Assembly (NCBI GenBank): GCA_036502295.1
Contig: DASXYU010000112.1
Coordinates: 1-11,935 of the forward strand
Reading direction: 5' to 3'
Origin: DASXYU01 sp036502295
Lineage (GTDB): Bacteria; Actinomycetota; Actinomycetes; Mycobacteriales; Jatrophihabitantaceae
DNA length: 11,935 nt
The translations under genes were made by a program, and so were the position numbers. The notes under the pieces were generated by a model. That model did not search any database. It worked only from the letters and a program-made list of their open reading frames with translations, and had not been told where the DNA came from. Shown here in pieces: positions 7,015 through 11,935 of the stretch (positions are counted from its first letter, which is position 1; every line of letters starts with the position of its first letter).

Positions 7015-7841
7015 CCAGTGCCCTGCTGGAAGACGAGCCGCGTGTGACCGATGCGGATCACGTCACCGTGCTGCAGGACGGCGCTGCCGATCTGGTGGCC
7101 GTTGATGGTGGTTCCGTTGGTGGAGCCGAGGTCGTAGGCGGTGGCTCGGTGGCCGTCGTACTGCACGTCGACGTGGCGGCGCGAGACGCCCTGATCGAGA
7201 AGCTGAAGGTCGGACTCGGAGCCGCGGCCGACCACGTTGCTGCCGAGGCGTAGCGGCAGGTGCTCGTCGGTTTGGTCCACCAGCAGCATCGCGGTAGCCA
7301 CGGGGCGCGGAGGCTGCGGCCGCGGAGCCGGTGGTTGAGGAGGCTGCGGAGCAGCCGCCTCGAAACCAGCTGGTGCCGGAACGGGAGCGGCAGCAGCGAC
7401 CGGAACCGGGGGTGCCACCGGCACGGCCGGGAACGAGAGCGAGTCGTGCGGGCGTAGCCGTGGGGGTGCGGCGTTGTCCATGCGCGAGGCGACACCGAAG
7501 ATGCCGGTGTGCAGCTGGTCGTCGAGGGCGAGATAGACCTCGACATCGCCGACCGTCGACCACCGGTTCTCGTCGAAGTACTCCTGGACGAGCTCCGAGA
7601 GCGAGGTGGTGAGCTGCGCTTCCCACGGGATGAGGCGTTCGTGGTCGAAGGGCGAGAGGGTGACCCGGTAGCGGTTGGGGCACATGACCTGCCCGGCGCC
7701 GACGACGCTCTTCTTGTCTGCGGCTTCGCGCTGCAGGGCTGCCCCGATCTCGACCGGTTCGACCTGACCCTTGAATACCCGGGCGAAGGCGCCACCGACC
7801 AGTCCCTCGAGGCGGCGCTCGAATCGATCGGCCAGGCTCAC
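7011..7841 (-). CDS. fhaA: FhaA, DUF3662 and FHA domain protein
   Basis: This 276-residue cytoplasmic adaptor reads PknB phosphorylation; in mycobacteria FhaA binds phosphorylated MurJ (MviN) and restrains peptidoglycan precursor flipping. The N-terminal FhaA-type DUF3662 domain (about 3-118) includes ERRLEGLVGGAFARVFKG and a HTGIF stretch. A Pro/Ala-rich linker (about 124-181) follows, then a C-terminal FHA domain (about 184-273) with VVGRG (R206), VSRRH (S220-H223) and STNGT (N242). The mycobacterial protein is about 527 residues because of a long Gly/Tyr/Pro/Gln linker; here the linker is roughly 60 residues. The GTG start at 7841 is set by an excellent GGAGGAG ribosome site five bases upstream. 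It is the first gene of the operon. Confidence 0.95.
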   Translation of the reverse strand: MSLADRFERRLEGLVGGAFARVFKGQVEPVEIGAALQREAADKKSVVGAGQVMCPNRYRVTLSPFDHERLIPWEAQLTTSLSELVQEYFDENRWSTVGDVEVYLALDDQLHTGIFGVASRMDNAAPPRLRPHDSLSFPAVPVAPPVPVAAAAPVPAPAGFEAAAPQPPQPPAPRPQPPRPVATAMLLVDQTDEHLPLRLGSNVVGRGSESDLQLLDQGVSRRHVDVQYDGHRATAYDLGSTNGTTINGHQIGSAVLQHGDVIRIGHTRLVFQQGTG

Positions 7842-7846
7842 TACAA

Positions 7847-7853
7847 CTCCTCC
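7847..7853 (-). promoter_or_regulatory. Strong ribosome binding site of fhaA
   Basis: On the minus strand GGAGGAG stands five bases before the GTG at 7841. It is the strongest Shine-Dalgarno sequence in the operon and fixes the fhaA start. Later genes rely on overlap with the preceding stop. Confidence 0.75.
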
Positions 7854-7873
7854 GTCAGGGCTAACGACCCCCG

Positions 7874-7879
7874 AGTTTA
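7874..7879 (-). promoter_or_regulatory. Candidate -10 box for the fhaA-pknB operon
   Basis: TAAACT on the minus strand fits the actinobacterial TANNNT -10 pattern and lies about 33 bases before the fhaA GTG, in a locally AT-richer patch (GTTTAA) of the divergent spacer. No good -35 box is found 17-18 bp upstream. The operon must start near here because the tRNA gene lies divergently beyond, but the exact site is a guess. Confidence 0.3.
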
Positions 7880-7926
7880 ACTGTCGCTGCCTCTGCGCCC
7901 GCTCAGAACCGCCCCGTGGGCCGTGC

Positions 7927-7932
7927 TACCGT
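7927..7932 (+). promoter_or_regulatory. Candidate -10 box for tRNA-Leu
   Basis: TACCGT, followed by TTTATG, fits TANNNT and lies 24 bases before the 5' end of the mature tRNA, a plausible distance for a short leader trimmed by RNase P. The expected -35 region (around 7903-7909) matches the consensus only poorly. Confidence 0.3.
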
Positions 7933-7956
7933 TTTATGTCGCCCTGTTGGCGGCAA

Positions 7957-8039
7957 GCTCGCGTGGCGGAATGGCAGACGCGCACGGTTCAGGTCCGTGT
8001 GTCCGTAAGGACGTGCTGGTTCAACTCCAGTCGCGAGCA
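7957..8039 (+). tRNA. tRNA-Leu (anticodon CAG)
   Basis: This is an 83-nt class II tRNA. The acceptor stem is GCTCGCG (7957-7963) with CGCGAGC (8032-8038) and discriminator A 8039. The D arm is GCG/CGC (7966-7968, 7979-7981) around a GG-containing loop. The anticodon stem CACGG/CCGTG (7983-7987, 7995-7999) carries loop TTCAGGT, giving anticodon CAG (7990-7992) and reading CUG, probably the main Leu codon here. A long variable arm has stem GTCC/GGAC (8001-8012), as expected for tRNA-Leu. The T arm has loop TTCAACT (8020-8026). CCA is not encoded. A tRNA-Leu also flanks fhaA in M. tuberculosis. Confidence 0.97.
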
Positions 8040-8057
8040 CAAGCGATTGAGGCGAGT

Positions 8058-8081
8058 GATGGGCGAGTTCACTCGCCCATC
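8058..8081 (+). terminator. Hairpin downstream of tRNA-Leu
   Basis: GATGGGCGAG and CTCGCCCATC form a perfect 10-bp stem around TTCA (effectively an 11-bp perfect repeat, 8058-8068 and 8071-8081), starting 18 bases after the tRNA 3' end. There is no T tract. It lies between the tRNA and the convergent small membrane-protein gene (stop at 8109), so it probably ends tRNA transcription and may act in both directions. Confidence 0.65.
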
Positions 8082-8108
8082 CGAGCCGATTGAAGCGTGT
8101 TGAGCGCC

Positions 8109-8564
8109 CTAGGCGCGAGGACAAGATTTTTCAGCACGCAGCAGCTTGGCTGCAGGTGCGCCTGCCAGCATTGCCAGACCGCCCAGCCAGAGACACACGT
8201 CGCCGATCGACAGGTGTCCTGACCCATGGATGCCCGGAACCGGGCCGACCGGATTGCTCACCCCGCCGAGCACGAGCCATTGCGCCAGGTTGCTGGCAGC
8301 GCCAGCCGCGAACGCTGTCACGGCGATGACAACGGGCGTCCTCTGGATCGGGCGAAGTAACGCCACCATCAGCACAGCGAGCACGACAGCAGCGACGGTC
8401 GGGTAGAGCCAGTGCGGCCCATAGCGACCGATCGGGTTGCCCGCGGTTCGTCCACCACGGTCAACAGCTACCGGCCACAGCCGCCCCATGAACAGAGCTA
8501 CGGCCACGACCACGCTCACAGACAGCAGTGCGAAGGCGCGCTGACGGGTTAGACGAAGCCCCAC
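8109..8564 (-). CDS. Four-helix membrane protein resembling signal peptidase II, catalytic Asp missing
   Basis: This 151-residue protein has four hydrophobic segments (about 9-28, 53-70, 77-100, 120-137). Its C-terminal half follows the LspA layout: a small-residue run then SNLAQW (91-96), where LspA has GNLIDR, and later HLSIGDVCLWLGG (117-129), where LspA has FNxADxxI. By that alignment D122 keeps the second catalytic Asp, but the first is Gln (Q95), so it is unlikely to cut lipoproteins as an ordinary signal peptidase II. It may be a diverged LspA-fold protein with another role. The alignment is by eye. The GTG start at 8564 is the only one available upstream (in-frame TAG 12 bases earlier); no good ribosome site is seen, so leaderless translation is possible. 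It lies 35 bp after the SURF1-like gene in the same direction. Confidence 0.6.
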   Translation of the reverse strand: MGLRLTRQRAFALLSVSVVVAVALFMGRLWPVAVDRGGRTAGNPIGRYGPHWLYPTVAAVVLAVLMVALLRPIQRTPVVIAVTAFAAGAASNLAQWLVLGGVSNPVGPVPGIHGSGHLSIGDVCLWLGGLAMLAGAPAAKLLRAEKSCPRA

Positions 8565-8599
8565 ACCACGAGCCTATGCTCAGCACGCTTCCGACAGAG

Positions 8600-9199
8600 T
8601 CAGACGTCTCCGGATGTCTGCCCTTTCGGCGTCTCACCGTCTGCCATGGCCAATTGCCAGAGGTAGTCGTTGTAGGAGTCGTGAACCGGGTCGTCCTCGG
8701 TGCGGATCAATCCATCAGAGGTCTGCGGCATGACGTAGCCGCGATAGATGACAGGCTCCTCGCCGGCCGCGGTCCCCGGCATCGCCAGCTCCATGGGGCC
8801 GATGCGAGCTAACTGGCCGCGTGAAGCGAGGACGAGCCCGGTGCTGACGGTGATCTGCTCCGGCGGGTTCACGTGGTGCTGCATGATCCGCACCCACATG
8901 AACAGCCCGAAGGCGGCGAAGGCCCACCACTGCAGCGCATAGCCGAAGTTCTGCAGATCGAAGTGCTTGCTGTTCGACACGTTCAGCTGCCAACGACCGA
9001 GGAACACCATCGTCACGGCCAGCGCGACCACGATCAGATGACCGATCAGCCACTGCGGGCGGACGAAGTCTCGGGCGATCTCCAGGGCGCGGGCGACCCG
9101 AGCCCGTGCGGATCGTGCCGTGCCGGATTCGAACGAGGAGATGTCGGGGGTCTGCGGCGCTCGCAGCAGAGCGATCAACCGCGCACGCCGAGTTTCCAC
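8600..9199 (-). CDS. SURF1-like two-helix membrane protein, function unknown
   Basis: This 199-residue protein has a polar N-terminal tail (1-47), a membrane helix (50-68) ending in FLGRWQL, a second helix (about 87-105), then a soluble domain. The pattern PQWLxxHL...LGRWQL recalls actinobacterial SURF1-like proteins, but the classic SURF1 layout, with one helix at each end, is not met. DDPVHDSYNDYLWQLA near the C terminus resembles the DDPxLxxYNxYLxxL block I associate with unnamed actinobacterial membrane proteins; that family link is from memory. The GTG start at 9199 has GGGA five bases upstream; I found no better internal start before the first helix. It may share a transcript with the LspA-like gene (35-bp gap). 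Confidence 0.6.
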   Translation of the reverse strand: METRRARLIALLRAPQTPDISSFESGTARSARARVARALEIARDFVRPQWLIGHLIVVALAVTMVFLGRWQLNVSNSKHFDLQNFGYALQWWAFAAFGLFMWVRIMQHHVNPPEQITVSTGLVLASRGQLARIGPMELAMPGTAAGEEPVIYRGYVMPQTSDGLIRTEDDPVHDSYNDYLWQLAMADGETPKGQTSGDV

Positions 9200-9216
9200 C
9201 GTCCCAGTATGCCTCT

Positions 9217-9252
9217 GCCGCCTCGACGGCGATCCGCCGATGCGACGGCGGC
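9217..9252 (-). terminator. Nested hairpin just after the cyclase gene
   Basis: It begins on the base after the cyclase stop (minus strand). GCCGCC (9217-9222) pairs with GGCGGC (9247-9252), TCG (9223-9225) with CGA (9243-9245) past one bulged base, and CGGCG (9227-9231) with CGCCG (9235-9239) around ATC. The stem is strong and GC-rich without a T tract. It probably ends transcription of the cyclase cassette before the SURF1-like gene. Confidence 0.45.
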
Positions 9253-10350
9253 CTACTTGAAGAGGTAGTCGGTGGCGAGGTACTCCTCGACGAGGGCTTT
9301 GAGGTCGGCGTCGATGGCTTTGGGTTCGATCACGAGCTCCCCCTCCTTCACCAGCACGGCAAAGTACATCGAGCCGTTGCGCACCTTCTTGTCGCGGGCG
9401 AGCATCGTGAGAAGGTCATCCGCTGTGGGGACGATGGGCAGTCGGTAGTCAAAATTCGCGCGAATCAGCAGATCGAGACGAGCTGCAGCGAGCGGGTCCG
9501 TGATGCCCCACTTCACCCCGAGCCAATTGACGATGCCGATGCCCCAGAGCACCCCGAGGCCGTGCGGCACTTGGTGCTTCGCCACCGCCTCCAGCGCATG
9601 CCCGAAGCTGTGGCCGTAGTTGAGGATCCGGCGCAGGTCTTCCTCGTACTCGTCGATCTCGATGATTTCCTGCTTCGCGAAGAGCGAAGCCCGTGTCAGC
9701 GCGAGGAGTTGGTTGTTGCGCACGCCGCCGTCCGCCAGCGCCGATTCCAGCTGATCGATGAAATAGCGGCTGCTGATCACCGAGAGCTTCACGATCTCGC
9801 CGTAGCCCGACTCGATCTCGACGTCGGGAAGCGTCGAGAGGAACTCGGTGGTGATGACGATCCGCTTGGGCGAATGCAGTGAGCCGAGCTGGTTCTTGTA
9901 GGGCAGGACGTTGATGCTGCTCTTCGCGCCGATGCAGCTGTCCGCCTGCGAGAGGACGGTGGTCGGCAGGAAGACCCAGTCGATGCCGCGGAAATAGATG
10001 TGCGCCACGAAGCTGACGACGTCCTGGATCGTGCCGCCGCCGACGGCGAGCAGCGTGGTCGAGCGGGTGGCGCCCTGCTCGATGAGCCAGTTCACCAGCA
10101 GCTCGGACCCGGCAAGCGACTTCGTCTCCTCGGTGGGATCGACGATGTAGCTCGGGTTTTTCTGCAGAAGGGGTGTCAGCGCTTCGCGATGCAGCTCGGC
10201 GACGTTCGAGTCGCAGATGACGAGCAGGTTCGCGTAGCCGTCGGCCGCGAGCGGCTCCGCCTCGGCGATGGTCGAGGCGAAGAGGACGTCGTAGTCCCAC
10301 TGCCGCGACGCGATGCGCAGTGGTGCGGTGGTGTCAGTACTGCTGCTCAT
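9253..10350 (-). CDS. Sugar-phosphate cyclase, 3-dehydroquinate synthase (AroB)-like
   Basis: This 365-residue protein belongs to the NAD- and metal-dependent superfamily that closes sugar phosphates into carbocycles. Visible motifs are GGGTIQDVVSF (104-114, dinucleotide loop), LPTTVLSQADS (128-138), metal ligands E185 (GYGEIVK), H247 (NYGHSFGHALE) and H263 (HGLGVLWG), and RDKKVRNGSMYF near 319-330. The substrate loop reads DSCIGAKSSIN (137-147), where typical AroB has DSSVGGKTGVN. This, and the lack of shikimate genes nearby, suggest a product other than, or additional to, 3-dehydroquinate. The ATG at 10350 overlaps the SDR stop as ATGA; GGAGG lies 12 bases upstream, rather far. The frame stays open beyond this ATG, but only over the SDR gene. 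A true AroB, or a cyclase making a valiolone- or inosose-type product, are the alternatives. Confidence 0.85.
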   Translation of the reverse strand: MSSSTDTTAPLRIASRQWDYDVLFASTIAEAEPLAADGYANLLVICDSNVAELHREALTPLLQKNPSYIVDPTEETKSLAGSELLVNWLIEQGATRSTTLLAVGGGTIQDVVSFVAHIYFRGIDWVFLPTTVLSQADSCIGAKSSINVLPYKNQLGSLHSPKRIVITTEFLSTLPDVEIESGYGEIVKLSVISSRYFIDQLESALADGGVRNNQLLALTRASLFAKQEIIEIDEYEEDLRRILNYGHSFGHALEAVAKHQVPHGLGVLWGIGIVNWLGVKWGITDPLAAARLDLLIRANFDYRLPIVPTADDLLTMLARDKKVRNGSMYFAVLVKEGELVIEPKAIDADLKALVEEYLATDYLFK

Positions 10351-11018
10351 GTGCAGGTGAATCCTCCGTCGACGAAGAGGGTTTGCCCGGTGATGAAGCT
10401 GGCGTCCTCGCTCAACAGGAACGCCACCGAGTTGCCGATCTCCTGCGGCTGGGCCAGCCGCCCCATCGGCACCCGTTCCAGCAGCGTGGCGATGGCCGTC
10501 GCATCGTTGTTCTTGCGGGTGAGCTCGGTATCGACGAAGCCCGGCGCTATGCAGTTGGCGCGCACGCCTTGCGCGCCGTACTCCACCGCAACTGTCGAGA
10601 TGAAGGCACTCAGTGCCGCCTTCGACGCGCTGTACACCGAGCGCCCGATGCGCGCGCGTGCGGCGTAGACCGAGGAGGTGGCGACCAGTGCGCCGCCGCC
10701 GCGCCGCGCCATCGCCGGCGCCAGCGCCTTGGTGAGAGTGAAGGCGCTGGTGAGATTCACCTCGAGGACGGCACGCCACGCCTCGTCGGTGAGCGCTTCC
10801 AGCGGACTCGGGTCGTTGATGCCGGCGTTGAGGACGGCCGCATCGAAGTCGGGCTCGCCGAGTGCGGCGAGGTAAGCAGCCACCGAATCAGGCTCCGCTA
10901 GGTCGAGCTCTGTACGGGTCGGGGCCGCGACCTGCCAGCCCCGTTCGGTGAGGACGTCCGCGATGGCCCTGCCGAGCCCGCGGGATCCGCCGGTGACGAG
11001 CACCCGACGTGCGGCCAT
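10347..11018 (-). CDS. SDR-family NAD(P)-dependent oxidoreductase
   Basis: This 223-residue classical short-chain dehydrogenase/reductase has a Rossmann fold. It shows TGGSRGLG (9-16, cofactor loop), NAG (64-66), VNLT (N88), a catalytic Ser in ATSSVYA (115/116), YSASK (Y129, K133) and the C-terminal GQTLFVDGG (211-219). It is FabG-like but a little short (FabG is about 245). Between the cyclase and a methyltransferase, it probably oxidises or reduces a ring hydroxyl or ketone of the cyclised product (inference). The ATG at 11018 overlaps the upstream TGA by one base (TGATG), and the stop overlaps the cyclase start, so the three genes look translationally coupled. The substrate cannot be read from sequence. 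Confidence 0.88.
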   Translation of the reverse strand: MAARRVLVTGGSRGLGRAIADVLTERGWQVAAPTRTELDLAEPDSVAAYLAALGEPDFDAAVLNAGINDPSPLEALTDEAWRAVLEVNLTSAFTLTKALAPAMARRGGGALVATSSVYAARARIGRSVYSASKAALSAFISTVAVEYGAQGVRANCIAPGFVDTELTRKNNDATAIATLLERVPMGRLAQPQEIGNSVAFLLSEDASFITGQTLFVDGGFTCT

Positions 11019-11935
11019 CAGTACCGCTCGAGATCCGCGATGTCGGAGGCGCTGCGCTCGGTGTGCAGGAAGAGGAAGTTCGTCTCGACAGTGTCGTCGT
11101 TGATCACTTCGGTGGCGACGAGCTTGCCGTCATGGATCGTGAAGCAGCGATAGCCGATGCCCGCCATCAGGGTGATGACGTCCTGCGGCTGGTAGCCGAA
11201 AGGCTTCGACCACTTACGCAGCAGCTCGGCGAAGACCGGCGCCTTCGAGGCCTCCAGCGTCTTCACGGCACCCTGCAGCACCAGCAGCTCAGCACCCTCG
11301 ACGTCGATCTTGATGAAGTCCGGCAGCGGGGTTCCCTCGTCGACGAGATCGTCGACGAGGCGCATCTCGACCTTGATCTCCTGGACGTCCTCACGGCCGG
11401 AGAGGTCGCGGAGCGAACCGTTGGCGCCGCCGGCGGCGTAGAAGAAGAAGGTGGCCTCGCCGGGTTCGTTGCTGAAGCCGTGCTTGTGCAGGTTCACCTG
11501 CTGCTCGATGCCGTTGCGGGCGACATTGCGCTCGAGCGCCGCGTACGTCTTCGGCACCGGCTCGAAGGCCTCGATGCGCACGTTCGGGTAGCGCAGCGCG
11601 AAGTTGGCGACATACCAGCCGTGGTTGGCACCGATGTCCCAGAAGACGTCGCCGTCGCTCACAAGGCGCAGCAGCATCGCGGTCTCTTCGGGCTCGTACT
11701 TGCTGAAGTTGAGGGTGTCGACCGGGGCGATGCGTTGGTCGACGCGGTCGGCGGCGAGCTTCACGCCGGAATCGCGCCACGTCATCACGACGCCCTCGTC
11801 CGTGATCTCGATCTTCTCGATGTCGGTCTGCTGCAGCAGATCCGCATAGGAGAAGAGCACCGAGTGAGACTCGTGCATACGGGCGATGTAGTCGAGTTTG
11901 TCGGCGATCTCGCCGTCGGCCCAGGCGCGGCGCGC
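11018..11935 (-). CDS. FkbM-family SAM-dependent methyltransferase (5' end outside the window)
   Basis: The frame is open to the window edge. An internal ATG at 11878 would give 286 residues, but the codons before it (ending in DKLDYIAR) look coding, so the gene probably starts upstream. Counting from that ATG, the SAM fold shows FWDIGANHGWY (79-89, motif I), EAFEPVPKTYAAL (103-115) and DFIKIDVEGAELLVLQGA (187-204), the FkbM hallmark. An N-terminal region of at least 75 residues precedes the fold. FkbM enzymes usually O-methylate sugars or polyketide hydroxyls. Placed first in a coupled cassette with an SDR and a cyclase, it may methylate the cyclic product or a glycan carrying it (inference). 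The stop overlaps the SDR start by one base. Confidence 0.88.
   Translation of the reverse strand, partial: ARRAWADGEIADKLDYIARMHESHSVLFSYADLLQQTDIEKIEITDEGVVMTWRDSGVKLAADRVDQRIAPVDTLNFSKYEPEETAMLLRLVSDGDVFWDIGANHGWYVANFALRYPNVRIEAFEPVPKTYAALERNVARNGIEQQVNLHKHGFSNEPGEATFFFYAAGGANGSLRDLSGREDVQEIKVEMRLVDDLVDEGTPLPDFIKIDVEGAELLVLQGAVKTLEASKAPVFAELLRKWSKPFGYQPQDVITLMAGIGYRCFTIHDGKLVATEVINDDTVETNFLFLHTERSASDIADLERY

Noticed and set aside
5440..7047. 535-codon plus-strand open frame opposite pstP and fhaB
   Set aside because: It spans two well-supported minus-strand genes and has the skewed Arg/Asp/His/Val composition of a shadow frame; no start context or domain is visible.
8044..8097. CGATTGA repeated at both sides of the post-tRNA hairpin
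   Set aside because: Two short near-copies are too little to call an attachment site or a repeat array.
7957..9252. Genomic island inserted at the tRNA-Leu gene
   Set aside because: No integrase, no repeated tRNA 3' end and no transposase is visible in the window; the neighbouring genes look like ordinary actinobacterial genes in GC and codon use.
10351..10779. N-terminal extension of the cyclase to 508 residues
   Set aside because: The extra part overlaps the SDR gene in another frame and is low-complexity and Arg-rich. The ATG at 10350 forms an ATGA overlap and gives the normal family length.
1..11935. CRISPR array, phage genes, insertion sequence or riboswitch
   Set aside because: No regularly spaced repeats, transposase or phage motifs, terminal inverted repeats or recognisable aptamer were found on either strand.

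Overview
The window is chromosomal DNA from a high-GC actinobacterium. The evidence is the strong GC bias, frequent GTG and TTG starts, and a conserved actinobacterial locus: fhaA-fhaB-pstP-rodA-pbpA-pknB with a tRNA-Leu just upstream. Gene order matches the Mycobacterium tuberculosis pknB region from memory, except that pknA is absent between pbpA and pknB. I cannot fix the genus; the short FhaA linker, three-PASTA PknB and missing pknA argue against Mycobacterium itself.

Layout. 1-151 (+) is the end of a sensor histidine kinase gene. A long hairpin (152-215) separates it from the convergent cell-wall/signalling operon on the minus strand (221-7841), read in the order fhaA, fhaB, pstP, rodA, pbpA, pknB. 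Most junctions in this operon are ATGA/GTGA overlaps or direct stop-start contact; only pbpA-pknB has a gap (91 bp). A 115-bp divergent region then leads to tRNA-Leu(CAG) (+, 7957-8039), followed by a perfect hairpin. On the minus strand come two small membrane-protein genes: an LspA-like protein lacking one catalytic Asp, and a SURF1-like protein. The far end (9253-11935, minus) is a tightly overlapping three-gene cassette: an FkbM-type methyltransferase (running off the window), an SDR oxidoreductase and a divergent 3-dehydroquinate-synthase-like sugar-phosphate cyclase, followed by a hairpin terminator candidate.

How the genes work together. By family knowledge, PknB phosphorylates cell-wall and division proteins and PstP reverses this. 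FhaA and FhaB bind phosphothreonine marks. RodA (glycan polymerase) and PbpA (transpeptidase) build peptidoglycan. The cassette at the far end looks unrelated. It could make, oxidise or reduce, and O-methylate a cyclitol or carbocyclic sugar for a surface glycan or secondary metabolite; that pathway is my inference and is the least ordinary content here. No CRISPR array, transposase, integrase or phage gene was seen.
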